Of a stretch of 64,000 nucleotides of DNA, positions 16,775 to 26,558 are shown one piece after another; the stretch's first letter is position 1, and each line of letters starts with the position of its first letter. A model generated the notes under the pieces. It was not told where the DNA came from. It made no database searches and saw only the letters and a list, made by a program, of their open reading frames with translations. Source of the DNA: Rhizobium lusitanum (GTDB lineage Bacteria; Pseudomonadota; Alphaproteobacteria; Rhizobiales; Rhizobiaceae); assembly GCF_014189535.1 (NCBI RefSeq), contig NZ_CP050307.1:310001-374000 (forward strand), in the 5' to 3' direction. A program made the position numbers and the translations under genes.

Positions 16775-17569
16775 ATGGCTGGAAAAGACGTCCTTTTGAG
16801 CGTTGATGGTATCAAGGCGACCTATAATGGAGCGATCACCGCGCTCCACGGCGTCAGCTTCACGCTGCATCGCGGCGAGATCCTTGCCCTGCTCGGCGCC
16901 AACGGTGCCGGCAAGACGACGACGCTGAAAGCCATTTCGAACCTGCTTCCAGCCGAACGTGGCGAAATCACCGCCGGCAGCATCCTTTACGAAGGCCGGG
17001 ATGTCACGACGGCAACACCTGCCCAGCTCGTGCGTGCCGGCCTGGTGCAAGTGCTGGAAGGCCGGCATTGCTTTCGCAATCTGACCATCGAGGAAAACCT
17101 CGTTTCCGGCGGCCTCGGCCGCAGCGGTTCGCGTGCGGAGATCGCCTTCGATCTGGAGAAAGTCTACGCGCTTTTCCCTCGGCTGAAGGAGAAGCGCCGC
17201 GCTCTGGCTGGCCTCACCTCCGGCGGCGAACAGCAAATGACGGCGATCGGCCGCGCGCTGATGTCACGCCCGGCCCTGCTGGTCCTCGACGAGCCTTCCA
17301 TGGGGCTCGCGCCGATCGTCGTGCAGGACATTTTCAAGACGCTGCGGCGGTTAAACGTTGAAACCGGCCTTTCCATTCTGGTCGCGGAACAGAATTCTGC
17401 GATCGCGCTACGCTATGCCGACCGGGCGACCGTCCTTGAAAACGGCGTCGCCGTGCTTTCCGGAGAGGCAGCCGAACTGCGCCAGCGCGATGATGTCAAG
17501 GCGTTCTATCTGGGCCAGAAATCCGCTCCGGTACCTGCCGTCGCGACAGTAAGTCCTCCACTAGCCTGA
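16775..17569 (+). CDS. ABC transporter ATP-binding protein, LivF type
   Basis: 264 residues. Walker A is GANGAGKTT at 41-49, the LivF-like LVQVLEGRHCFRNLTIEENL follows, the signature is LTSGGEQQMTAIGRAL, and Walker B is LLVLDEPSMGLAP. It is the second ATPase of the organosulfur-linked importer, placed after the SBP gene and 29 bases before the SfnB homologue. An N-terminal stretch to about residue 10 precedes the domain, as is usual. Confidence 0.88.
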   Translation: MAGKDVLLSVDGIKATYNGAITALHGVSFTLHRGEILALLGANGAGKTTTLKAISNLLPAERGEITAGSILYEGRDVTTATPAQLVRAGLVQVLEGRHCFRNLTIEENLVSGGLGRSGSRAEIAFDLEKVYALFPRLKEKRRALAGLTSGGEQQMTAIGRALMSRPALLVLDEPSMGLAPIVVQDIFKTLRRLNVETGLSILVAEQNSAIALRYADRATVLENGVAVLSGEAAELRQRDDVKAFYLGQKSAPVPAVATVSPPLA

Positions 17570-17598
17570 CCGACCATCTTCAACGAGGAGAAATCAGC

Positions 17599-18846
17599 AT
17601 GACGCTTTCACAGGTTAATACAGAAAACGCCGTCCAAGCCGTGCCGGCCATACCCCGCCCGACCGCGCCCGCCCATGTCATCAAGGATGATGCCGAAGCG
17701 ATCGCGGTCGCCAGGGGGCTCGCCACCGAGTTCGTCAAGGAGTCGGCCAAGCGCGACCGCGAGCGGATCTGGCCGGTTGCCGAGCTGGATGCCTTCTCTC
17801 AAAGCGGCCTCTGGTCCATCAATGTGCCGAAGGCGTTCGGTGGCCCGGAGGTCTCCTACGCAACACTCGCCAAGGTGATCGAGATCATATCGGCGGCGGA
17901 TTCCTCGATCGGCCAGATCGCCCAGAACCATCTGGGCGTGGTCGCTGCGATACGGACCGTGTCGGATCCCGAGCAGCAGAAGCTTCTTTTCGCCGAGGTT
18001 CTGAAGGGCACGCGCTTCGGCAATGCCTTCTCGGAGTTCGGCTCAAAGCGGGCGGTGGATTTCGAGACCCGCTTCACCGATGCCGGCGATCATGTCGTCG
18101 TCAACGGGCGCAAGTTCTATTCCTCCGGCGCACTGCTTGCCCATCTCGTGCCGATCGTGGCGCTCGATGACGAGGGGCGGGCCTGGTATGCGATTGCGCA
18201 GCGCGATGCGCCGGGCCTCACCGTCATCGACGACTGGTCCTCCTTCGGTCAGCGCACGACGCTCTCCGGTACGGTTCTGCTCGACAACGTCAAGGTGCCG
18301 AAGACGCATCTCGTGCCGGGATACAAGGGATACGAGGTGCCGACGGCCGATGGCGCGATCTTCCAGATCATTCAGGTCGCGGTCGATACCGGCATCGCGC
18401 AGGCAGCTATCGACGAGACTGTCGACTTCGTGCGCACCAAGAGCCGCGCCTGGGTGGATAGCGGCGTCGAGAACGCCTGGGACGACCCCTATACGATCCA
18501 GGCCGTTGGTGACCTGACGCTGCGCCTGCATGCCGCACAAGCTCTTCTGGAAAAAGCAGGCTATGCGATCGACCGGGCAGTGCTGAACCCGACGGCCGAT
18601 ACCGTCGCCGAAGCGCAGATCGCGACGGCGGAAGCCAAGGTGCTCTCGACCGAAATCGCAATCGCGGCCACCAACAAGCTGTTCGAGCTGGCGGGCACCC
18701 GCTCGACGCTTGCCGAACACAATCTCGACCGCCATTGGCGCAACGCACGTACCCACACGCTGCACGATCCGGTGCGGTGGAAATATTCGATCCTCGGAAA
18801 ATTCTTCCTGAATGGTGAGAAACCGCCGCTCCACGCCTGGAGCTGA
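17599..18846 (+). CDS. sfnB: SfnB-family sulfur-acquisition oxidoreductase (acyl-CoA dehydrogenase fold)
   Basis: 415 residues with an acyl-CoA dehydrogenase-like layout: helical N-terminus with LWSINVPKAFGGPEVSYATLAKVIEIISAADSSIGQI, a middle beta domain (KFYSSGALLAHLVPIVALDD) and a C-terminal helical domain ending in ARTHTLHDPVRWKYSILG. This matches SfnB-family or DszC-like flavin monooxygenases used in sulfur scavenging. The true SfnB reaction is unsettled; oxidation of a sulfide/sulfone or thioether is plausible. AACGAGGAG precedes the ATG. It is the last gene of the sfnG-importer-sfnB unit. Confidence 0.85.
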   Translation: MTLSQVNTENAVQAVPAIPRPTAPAHVIKDDAEAIAVARGLATEFVKESAKRDRERIWPVAELDAFSQSGLWSINVPKAFGGPEVSYATLAKVIEIISAADSSIGQIAQNHLGVVAAIRTVSDPEQQKLLFAEVLKGTRFGNAFSEFGSKRAVDFETRFTDAGDHVVVNGRKFYSSGALLAHLVPIVALDDEGRAWYAIAQRDAPGLTVIDDWSSFGQRTTLSGTVLLDNVKVPKTHLVPGYKGYEVPTADGAIFQIIQVAVDTGIAQAAIDETVDFVRTKSRAWVDSGVENAWDDPYTIQAVGDLTLRLHAAQALLEKAGYAIDRAVLNPTADTVAEAQIATAEAKVLSTEIAIAATNKLFELAGTRSTLAEHNLDRHWRNARTHTLHDPVRWKYSILGKFFLNGEKPPLHAWS

Positions 18847-18853
18847 TGCGGGA

Positions 18854-18888
18854 CGGCCACTCCGTCTCGTCGTGAGGCGGAGTGGCCG
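18854..18888. terminator. Bidirectional hairpin between convergent genes
   Basis: CGGCCACTCCG at 18854-18864 pairs perfectly with CGGAGTGGCCG at 18878-18888. It sits between the stop of the sfnB-like gene (plus) and the stop of the lactonase gene (minus), the expected place for a shared terminator, although no T-run is present. Confidence 0.6.
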
Positions 18889-18941
18889 GGATCATCGCTA
18901 TGCTCGCAGCCGGATCGCCCGGTTGCGATTTTTGCTTGTCG

Positions 18942-20114
18942 TCAGGGCAGGGTGACGATTTCGACCCAGTTCGCGCCGGCACTGACCGGATAGCGGTCGA
19001 TCGGTGTGAGCGCGCCGTTGACCTGATCGATGACATAGACGGCGATCTTGTCGGATTTTTCGCCGGTCGCGACCAGGAAGCGGCCCGACGGATCGATGCG
19101 GATGCCGCGCGGCTGCTTTTCGGTCGGATAATTGGTGACATAGCGTAGGTTTCCGCTGCCATCCGCGACATGGAAGAGGGCGATCTTGCTGGTGGTTCGC
19201 TCGGTCGTGTAGAGGAACTTGCCGTTCGGGGTGATGCCGATATCGGCGGCCCAGACTTTCGGCTTGCCATCATCGACAGGTGCGGCCGCCGGCGTCGTGG
19301 CATTGAATGCCGGCGGGGCCGGCGGGGCAATGCCCGGAGACAATCCCGCATCGTCGGGAACCGAGGCGACGCTTTCGACTTCGCTCAGCGTCCCCTTGGC
19401 GGGGTCGAGCGCATAGTGGATGACATGGCCGGTCAGTTCGGTGAGGACATAGACCATTTTTCCGTCCGGCGAGAAAATGATGTGGCGCGGCCCGAAGCCC
19501 GGCTTGGTGGCGACCTGCGCGGGATTGTTCGGCTCCAGCATGCCGGTCTCGGGATTGAGCACGAACTGAAGCACGACATCGGAGCCGAGATTGGTCGCGA
19601 AGACATATTTGCCGGAGGGGTCGCTGACGATCGAGTGAGCGTTGCGTCCGGTCAGGATCATCTGGCGGGCGCCGTCCGTCACGCGGCCATCCGTGCCGAT
19701 CGGCAGTACGGCGATCTTGTTTCCGCCATAGGCCGAGGTGAAGAGCAGACGTCCGGATGGATCGGTCGACACATAGGGCATGCTGTCGGGCAGGGCTGCG
19801 ACCGCTTCTTGCGTCAGCTTGCCGGTCGCAGGATCGATCGCCAGCGTCAACACCCGGTAGGGCTGCGAGCGAACGACCGCGTAGAGATGCTTTTTATCGG
19901 GGCTGACCGTCATCGGCATGACCATCTTGCCCGCATCGACCGTTTCGATCGGGGTAAGGGTGCCGGCTTTTTCGTCCATGCTGTAGCCGTCGATCTTTCC
20001 GTCGGTCGCGGCAGAAACGTAGACGAATGTCCGGGCAAGTGCGCTGTCGGTCGCCGTCAGTATCGCTGAAGCGGCAATGACCGAGGCAAAAATTCCAGAT
20101 GATAACCTAACCAC
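18942..20114 (-). CDS. Secreted lactonase-family seven-bladed beta-propeller protein
   Basis: 390 residues from GTG 20114, chosen because AGGAGGAGGA lies just upstream; an ATG at 20165 would weaken the signal peptide. The N-terminus VVRLSSGIFASVIAASAILT ends in ALA before RTFVYVSAATDGKIDGY, so it is exported. The repeats (GKYVFATNLGSD, GKFLYTTERTTS, GRFLVATGEKSDKIAVY) are those of PF10282 lactonases such as 6-phosphogluconolactonase YbhE. In the periplasm it could open a sugar-acid lactone before uptake. It is last in the minus-strand kdgD-uxuA set. Confidence 0.8.
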   Translation of the reverse strand: MVRLSSGIFASVIAASAILTATDSALARTFVYVSAATDGKIDGYSMDEKAGTLTPIETVDAGKMVMPMTVSPDKKHLYAVVRSQPYRVLTLAIDPATGKLTQEAVAALPDSMPYVSTDPSGRLLFTSAYGGNKIAVLPIGTDGRVTDGARQMILTGRNAHSIVSDPSGKYVFATNLGSDVVLQFVLNPETGMLEPNNPAQVATKPGFGPRHIIFSPDGKMVYVLTELTGHVIHYALDPAKGTLSEVESVASVPDDAGLSPGIAPPAPPAFNATTPAAAPVDDGKPKVWAADIGITPNGKFLYTTERTTSKIALFHVADGSGNLRYVTNYPTEKQPRGIRIDPSGRFLVATGEKSDKIAVYVIDQVNGALTPIDRYPVSAGANWVEIVTLP

Positions 20115-20183
20115 GAGTGTTCCTCCTCCTACCAAAGGGTGATCGCCGGCTTCGCCGACGATCATTTCCTACGCGACTATGAT

Positions 20184-21104
<921 letters not shown>

Positions 21105-21129
21105 TTATCGATTGGTATGGCAATGGTTC

Positions 21130-22104
21130 TCAGGCGTTTTGAAGCGACTGAACGAGGGCGGCGATGTAGCCGTAGCAGTAGGCGAAGGCGACGCCGGTCG
21201 GGTCGCGGCCGCTGATCGTCGGTACGTGATCGGGCATCAGCATGTATTGATAGCCGACCTCCTTGTAGATCCGGGTGGAGCGGACCATGTCCATGTCGCC
21301 CTCGTCCGGGAAGGTCTCCATGAAGGACAGCTTGCCGCCACGGATATTGCGGAAGTGGACGTTGAAGATCTTGCCGCGCGTTCCGAACCAGCGGATGATG
21401 TCGTCGATCTCTTCGCGCGGATTGTCGAGCATCTCGCCGATCGAGCCTTGGCAGAAGTTCAGGCCGTGATAGGGGCTTTCGCGCATCAGCACGAATTTCT
21501 TCAGGCCTTCCACCGTGCCGAGGACACGCGTCACGCCGCGGTAACCCGGCGGCGTATAAGGGTCATGCGGATGGCAGGCGAGGCGGACGCGATTGCTTTC
21601 TGCGACGGGAACGACGCGCTCAAGGAAATAGTCGATCCGCTCCCAGTTCTCGTCTTCCGATAGGACACCGGCAAGGCCGGGCGCTGCCTGATGATCGGCC
21701 TTGTCCCAGCGAAAGCTGGCATTGTGCGAGCCGCCGCGTCCCAGTTCCTCCGGTGTGCGGGGGATACCGATTAGGTTGAGATTGTATTTCGCAGCAGGGA
21801 TGCCGGCGGTGGCAACATCCTCGATCAGCTTGCAGACAGCGTCGATCTGCCGGTCGCGATTAGGACCTGCCAGAAGGATGTCGGGATAGGAGGCCTGCTC
21901 GATCGGGTTGGAAGGCAGGGGTAGCTGGATCATATCCAGGATGAGCCCATAGCTTTCGACCTTGTCGCGGAGACGTTCCAGATCGGAGAGCGTCCAGCTC
22001 TCGGGCTTTCCGGGCGGGTCAGCACAAATGTGCTTCAGCCCCAATTGCGCGAAAATGCGGTAGTCATCATCGTCCCGCGCGCCGACCTGTGTTCCTACAT
22101 ACAC
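21130..22104 (-). CDS. uxuA: Mannonate dehydratase (UxuA)-family enzyme
   Basis: 324 residues from GTG 22104, preceded by GGGAGAG. The motif RLACHPHDPYTPPGYRGV and GLNFCQGSIGEM carry the metal-binding histidine/aspartate/cysteine set, and KIFNVHFRNIRGGK is a UxuA hallmark. UxuA converts D-mannonate to 2-keto-3-deoxygluconate. This copy is about 70 residues shorter than the E. coli enzyme, the length of the short subfamily. Its product would not be the KdgD substrate, so the natural substrate may differ. A GntR palindrome lies 28 bases upstream. Confidence 0.8.
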   Translation of the reverse strand: MYVGTQVGARDDDDYRIFAQLGLKHICADPPGKPESWTLSDLERLRDKVESYGLILDMIQLPLPSNPIEQASYPDILLAGPNRDRQIDAVCKLIEDVATAGIPAAKYNLNLIGIPRTPEELGRGGSHNASFRWDKADHQAAPGLAGVLSEDENWERIDYFLERVVPVAESNRVRLACHPHDPYTPPGYRGVTRVLGTVEGLKKFVLMRESPYHGLNFCQGSIGEMLDNPREEIDDIIRWFGTRGKIFNVHFRNIRGGKLSFMETFPDEGDMDMVRSTRIYKEVGYQYMLMPDHVPTISGRDPTGVAFAYCYGYIAALVQSLQNA

Positions 22105-22131
22105 CGAGCGTCTCTCCCATGAGATTGATAG

Positions 22132-22145
22132 ATGTCATATGACAT
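22132..22145. promoter_or_regulatory. Candidate GntR/FadR-type operator
   Basis: ATGTCATATGACAT is a perfect 14-bp palindrome, between the end of the GntR gene and the start of the mannonate dehydratase-like gene. A related half-site (CATACGACAT) lies at 22958-22967 between the GntR and SBP genes, so the GntR may control both directions. Confidence 0.55.
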
Positions 22146-22172
22146 AATATGAATTTCATGGGGTGTCGAGAG

Positions 22173-22883
22173 CTATTGCTGTTCGGCAAGCATCCGATAG
22201 CGTCTTTGGCTCGCGAGCATATGCGCCCGCATTGCCTGTCGCGCGCGTTCCGGATCCTGTTCGGCGATCGCCGCCAGGATCTCGCCGTGCTCGGCGTGGA
22301 CCTTGGCGAGATAGGCGGGATCATTGGCCTCCGGCAGGTTTGGGAACTGCCTGCGCGGAATGGTTCGCGCGCCGAAATGCCTGAGAACGTCGACGTAGAA
22401 CCGGTTGTTCGTGGCCGCTGCGATTGCCATATGGAATTCGTAATCCGCCTCCACGGTCGGCTGGCCCAATTCGATCAGAGTGGCCATTTTCCGGTTGGCG
22501 GTGCGAATCGCTGCCTCCTGCTCGGCGGTGCGGCGATAGGCGGCGATTGCGGCCGCTTCGCCTTCGGCGGCCATGCGAAACTCCAGCAATTCCAGGGTTT
22601 CCGGGATGCTCTTGATTTCGACCGGGGTCAGCGATAATCCGGGGCGTTCAGCGAGATCTGCGACAAACACGCCCTTGCCCTGGATCGGCTTGACGAGGCC
22701 GGCGGCGCGAAGATCGGCGATCGCCTCGCGCACGACTGTGCGGCTGACGCCGAATGTCGCCTCGAGCTGCGGCTCGGTCGGCAGTTGATCGCCCGTGCGA
22801 AGCTTGCCGGTCTCGATCTGATCGCGCAGCTGATCGATGACCTGTTGTGCCAGCCTTTGCCGGCCCCGGCTGAGTATCGTCAT
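22173..22883 (-). CDS. FadR/GntR-family transcriptional regulator (FCD type)
   Basis: 236 residues. The N-terminal wHTH spans about 8-75 (VIDQLRDQIETGKLRTGDQL, QLEATFGVSRTVVREAIADL), followed by an FCD domain with YEFHMAIAAATNN and the terminal VHAEHGEILAAIAEQDPERA. This type includes UxuR/ExuR, KdgR-like and LldR-like sensors of sugar acids. It lies between the sugar-acid catabolic genes and the divergent Dpp-type importer, and probably represses both in the absence of an aldonate/uronate ligand. Confidence 0.88.
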   Translation of the reverse strand: MTILSRGRQRLAQQVIDQLRDQIETGKLRTGDQLPTEPQLEATFGVSRTVVREAIADLRAAGLVKPIQGKGVFVADLAERPGLSLTPVEIKSIPETLELLEFRMAAEGEAAAIAAYRRTAEQEAAIRTANRKMATLIELGQPTVEADYEFHMAIAAATNNRFYVDVLRHFGARTIPRRQFPNLPEANDPAYLAKVHAEHGEILAAIAEQDPERARQAMRAHMLASQRRYRMLAEQQ

Positions 22884-22949
22884 TCTTGTTCCCCCGGTTC
22901 ATTTGCATCAGGCCGTCCGTGCGGTCTTGCAAACCCTGTCGATCTTCGT

Positions 22950-22990
22950 TAAATCATCATACGACATACGGACGACATCATACGTATTCT
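22950..22990. promoter_or_regulatory. Divergent control region with degenerate GntR sites
   Basis: The gap between the GntR gene and the SBP gene contains ATCATACGACAT and GACATCATACG, imperfect copies of the ATGTCATATGACAT palindrome, and is AT-rich relative to its surroundings. A promoter in each direction is expected here. Confidence 0.4.
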
Positions 22991-23014
22991 ATACTAATCG
23001 AGGGAGGAGGTATA

Positions 23015-24610
23015 ATGAAGCACTTTTCGAAGGCTATGTTTATTGGCGCTGCAATCGGCATGCTGACGCTGACGGCGCCGCAGCTTCAGGCTGCCACGCC
23101 TAAAGATCAATTGGTGATCGGAACGTCGCTCGCGCAGGTGCTTTCCCTCGATCCGCAGCAGGCGACCGAGCCCAAGGCGCTCGAAATCCTCGCCAACCTC
23201 TACGATCGCCTTGTCGCGACGACGGCGGACGGCAAGATCGTGCCGCAGCTGGCGGAAGGCTGGACGGATGACGGCAAGTCGCTGACCCTTAAATTGCGCG
23301 ATGCCTCCTTCGTATCCGGCAATCCGGTCACCGCCAACGATGTCGTCTTCTCGCTCACCCGGCTGCTGAAGCTCAATCAGTCCGGCTCCTCCTACTTCAA
23401 GCGTATCGGCTATTCCACCGAGACGATCGCCGATCAAATCCATGTGGTCGACCCAAAGACGGTGCGCATCGATCTGACGGACAAGGTGACGACCGAAGGG
23501 CTCCTCTATCGGCTGGCGCTGGGCGTTTCGAGCATCGTCGATAGCGTCGAGGTGCAGAAGCATATTGTAGACGGTGATTCCGGAAACGCCTGGCTGCGCA
23601 CTCATTCGGCCGGTTCCGGACCATTTACGTTGAACAAGTGGACCCCGAACGAGATCGTCCTCCTGGATGCCAACAAGGCCTATGTCGGCGGAGCGCCGAA
23701 GATGCGCCGTGTCATCATCCGCCATGTGCCGGAAAGCCAGGTCGAACGGTTGATGCTGGACCGAGGCGATATCGATATCGGCAATGCGCTCTCGAAATCC
23801 GACCTCGAAACCTTCGAGACCAAGAGCAATTTCGTCATCCAGCGCGTGCCGACGGGCGGCTTCTATGTGTTGGCGATGAATGCCGGCAATCAGTATCTCG
23901 CCAACCCGAAGGTTCGCGAAGCCATTGCCTATGGCATTGACTACAAGGGCATCGAAAAGACTATCATGGGGCCTTACGGGCGGGCTAGAAACATTCCCGT
24001 TCCGGAAAACTTCGAATACGCACTACCGAACCCGGATTGGCACCTCGATGTCGAGAAGGCGAAGCAATTGCTCGCCGAAGCGGGTTTCAAGGACGGCTTT
24101 TCGCTGACGCTGAAGACGATCTCGCAGACGCCGCGCATCGATCTGGCGACCGCCATTCAGGCATCGCTCGGCCAGATCGGCATCAAGGTCGAAATCCAGC
24201 AGGGCAATGGTTCCGAAATCATTGCCGCCCACCGCTCGCGCAACTTCGACCTGTTGCTGCCGCAGACGAGCGCGCTGATGCCGAACGTTCTCGGCTCCAT
24301 GGATGATTTTGCCAATAATCCGGACAACAGGCTCGAGGCCAACAATGCCGGTAATTTCGCCTGGCGCTCGGCTTGGGACATCCCGGGGCTCACGGCACTG
24401 GCTCAGAAAACCTCCGTTGAGCCCGATGCCAAGAAGCGCGCGGAACTCTATGCGCAGATGCAGCAGATGTTCGTCGACCTGAAGCCGGCTCTGCTGCCGC
24501 TCTTCGAGCGGTTCGAGCCGCTCGTTCTCTCCGGCAGGGTCAAAGGCTATCTCGGCCATCCCAACCAGATGACCCGTCTTGAAAATGTGACCAAGGCTGA
24601 GGCCGAATAA
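23015..24610 (+). CDS. ABC transporter substrate-binding protein, DppA/OppA type
   Basis: 531 residues from ATG 23015, behind the strong GGGAGGAGG site. The signal peptide MKHFSKAMFIGAAIGMLTLT ends near LQA before ATPKDQLVIG. The SBP_bac_5 hallmark DPQQATEPKALEILANLYDR is near the N-terminus, then LAEGWTDDGKSLTLKLRDASF. Next to uronate/aldarate catabolic genes it is more likely to bind an oligosaccharide or sugar acid than a peptide; rhizobial Dpp-like systems often do so. Lead gene of a five-gene importer operon. Confidence 0.86.
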   Translation: MKHFSKAMFIGAAIGMLTLTAPQLQAATPKDQLVIGTSLAQVLSLDPQQATEPKALEILANLYDRLVATTADGKIVPQLAEGWTDDGKSLTLKLRDASFVSGNPVTANDVVFSLTRLLKLNQSGSSYFKRIGYSTETIADQIHVVDPKTVRIDLTDKVTTEGLLYRLALGVSSIVDSVEVQKHIVDGDSGNAWLRTHSAGSGPFTLNKWTPNEIVLLDANKAYVGGAPKMRRVIIRHVPESQVERLMLDRGDIDIGNALSKSDLETFETKSNFVIQRVPTGGFYVLAMNAGNQYLANPKVREAIAYGIDYKGIEKTIMGPYGRARNIPVPENFEYALPNPDWHLDVEKAKQLLAEAGFKDGFSLTLKTISQTPRIDLATAIQASLGQIGIKVEIQQGNGSEIIAAHRSRNFDLLLPQTSALMPNVLGSMDDFANNPDNRLEANNAGNFAWRSAWDIPGLTALAQKTSVEPDAKKRAELYAQMQQMFVDLKPALLPLFERFEPLVLSGRVKGYLGHPNQMTRLENVTKAEAE

Positions 24611-24630
24611 GCAATCGAAAGCAGCCGAAC

Positions 24631-25659
24631 ATGAAGGAACTATCCGTAGCCGAATTCGGCCGCCGCATCGCGCATCTGATCGTCAGCCTGTTCATCCTCC
24701 TATGTGTCACCTTCGTGATCGGTCGCGTCCTGCCAGCCGATCCGGTGGGGGCGATTGTCGGCGAACTGGCCGATCCCGCCGCCTATGCGGCGATGCGCCA
24801 GCGGCTTGGACTGGATCTTCCCCTTTACGAGCAATTCTTCATCTACCTGAAGGGCTTCGTCCACGGCGATTTTGGCACGGCGATCCTGACGGGAAATCCG
24901 GTCTCCGCGGATCTCGCGCAAGCCTTTCCCGCGACATTCGAGCTTGCAACCTTCGCCGTCATTATCTCGACCTTCGTTGGCGTGCCGCTCGGCCTGGTCG
25001 CGGCGCTGTTCCGGGACCGGCTGATCGACAAGATCGCTCGTGTCGTCGCCCTCGTCGGTCACTCCATTCCGGTCTTCTGGTTCGGGATCGTCGGGCTTGT
25101 CGTTTTCTATGCGGGCTTGAACTGGGTCGGCGGCCCTGGCCGGGTCGACGTTTATTATGAGGGCATCGTGACGCCGCGAACCGGCCTGTTGCTGGTGGAC
25201 AGCCTCCTGCAGGGCGAGACGGATATTTTCTGGAACGCGCTCAGCCACATCATCCTGCCGGCCTTCATCCTGGCCTATGCGGCGGTCGCCTATATCACCC
25301 GCATGACCCGCAGCTTCACCCTGGAGCAGCTCAGCCAGGACTATGTGATTGCGGCCCGCGCCAAGGGCGTCAGCCCGGCTGGGACAATCATCGGCCATGT
25401 TCTGCCGAATATCGCTGTGCAGCTGATCACCATTCTCGCGATCTCCTATGGTGGGCTCCTTGAGGGGGCGGTGGTCACGGAAATCGTCTTCTCGTGGCCG
25501 GGTATCGGCCAGTACATGACCAATGCGCTGATGATCGGCGACATGAACGCCATCCTTGCCGCGACCATCATTGTTGGATTCTTCTTCATGTTCCTGAATT
25601 TCCTAGCGGATATCGCCTATGCGGTCTTCGATCCGCGCACCAGGGAGGCCGCTCGATGA
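24631..25659 (+). CDS. ABC transporter permease, DppB type
   Basis: 342 residues. The N-terminal GRRIAHLIVSLFILLCVTFVIG is the first membrane span, then LPADPVGAIVG and YEQFFIYLKGFVHGDFG, both DppB-like. The C-terminal EAA loop region (DYVIAARAKGVSP) and VFSWPGIGQYMTNAL are typical. It forms the channel with the next gene, whose start overlaps its stop. Confidence 0.9.
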   Translation: MKELSVAEFGRRIAHLIVSLFILLCVTFVIGRVLPADPVGAIVGELADPAAYAAMRQRLGLDLPLYEQFFIYLKGFVHGDFGTAILTGNPVSADLAQAFPATFELATFAVIISTFVGVPLGLVAALFRDRLIDKIARVVALVGHSIPVFWFGIVGLVVFYAGLNWVGGPGRVDVYYEGIVTPRTGLLLVDSLLQGETDIFWNALSHIILPAFILAYAAVAYITRMTRSFTLEQLSQDYVIAARAKGVSPAGTIIGHVLPNIAVQLITILAISYGGLLEGAVVTEIVFSWPGIGQYMTNALMIGDMNAILAATIIVGFFFMFLNFLADIAYAVFDPRTREAAR

Positions 25660-26558
25660 GTGATGCGATCCATGTGGACGTAACTGTCCGTCCGCCAAAT
25701 TTGATGAGCCGTGTGGCAACGTCGCTGAAAAGCGCCGGAGGCAAGCTGACGCACGAGCCGCTCGGTCTTGTGGGCTTCATCATCCTTGGCCTTTTATGCG
25801 TGATCGCGATCTTCGCACCGCTCCTGGCACCCTATGATCCAAACGTGCAGGTGCTCGCCAACGCTTTGCAGCCGCCGAACCTTGCGCATCCGGCCGGCAC
25901 AGACGAATTCGGCCGCGATATCCTCAGCCGGCTGATCTTCGGCACGCGCATCACCATCCAGACGGTGCTATCGATTTCCGTGATCGTCGGGCCGATCGGC
26001 CTTGCGATCGGCGTGGTCGCTGGCTTCTTCGGCGGTCGCATCGACGCGCTCCTGATGCGCGCCACCGATATCGTACTGTCCTTTCCGTCGCTGATCTTGG
26101 CGCTGGCCTTTGCCGCGGCGCTTGGTGCTGGCCTCACGACTGCGATCATCGCCATCTCGCTGACGGCTTGGCCGCCGATTGCAAGATTGGCGCGCGCCGA
26201 GGCGCTGGTCGTCAGGAACACCGACTATGTCGCCGCCGCTAGACTCTATGGCGCCTCCCGGCTGCGTATCCTGTTCTTCTATATCGCGCCGATGTGCATC
26301 CCCTCGGTCATCGTGCGCCTGACGCTCAACATGGCAGGCATCATCCTGACGGCGGCGTCGCTCGGCTTCCTCGGGCTCGGTGCCCAGCCGCCCGCGCCGG
26401 AATGGGGTGCGATGATTTCCAACGGGCGCAAATACATGCTCGATTTCTGGTGGGTCGCCGTCATGCCCGGCGTCGCGATCCTTCTGGCAAGCCTCGCCTT
26501 CAACATCGTCGGTGACACCCTGCGTGATATTCTGGATCCCCGCCATGCAAGATCGTGA
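25656..26558 (+). CDS. ABC transporter permease, DppC type
   Basis: 300 residues from ATG 25656 (ATGA overlap). DppC hallmarks are LAPYDPNVQVLANALQPPNL, AGTDEFGRDILSRLIFGTR and the C-terminal LGLGAQPPAPEWGAMISNGR. It has about six membrane spans. The gene overlaps the following ATPase start by 14 bases. Confidence 0.9.
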   Translation: MSDAIHVDVTVRPPNLMSRVATSLKSAGGKLTHEPLGLVGFIILGLLCVIAIFAPLLAPYDPNVQVLANALQPPNLAHPAGTDEFGRDILSRLIFGTRITIQTVLSISVIVGPIGLAIGVVAGFFGGRIDALLMRATDIVLSFPSLILALAFAAALGAGLTTAIIAISLTAWPPIARLARAEALVVRNTDYVAAARLYGASRLRILFFYIAPMCIPSVIVRLTLNMAGIILTAASLGFLGLGAQPPAPEWGAMISNGRKYMLDFWWVAVMPGVAILLASLAFNIVGDTLRDILDPRHARS

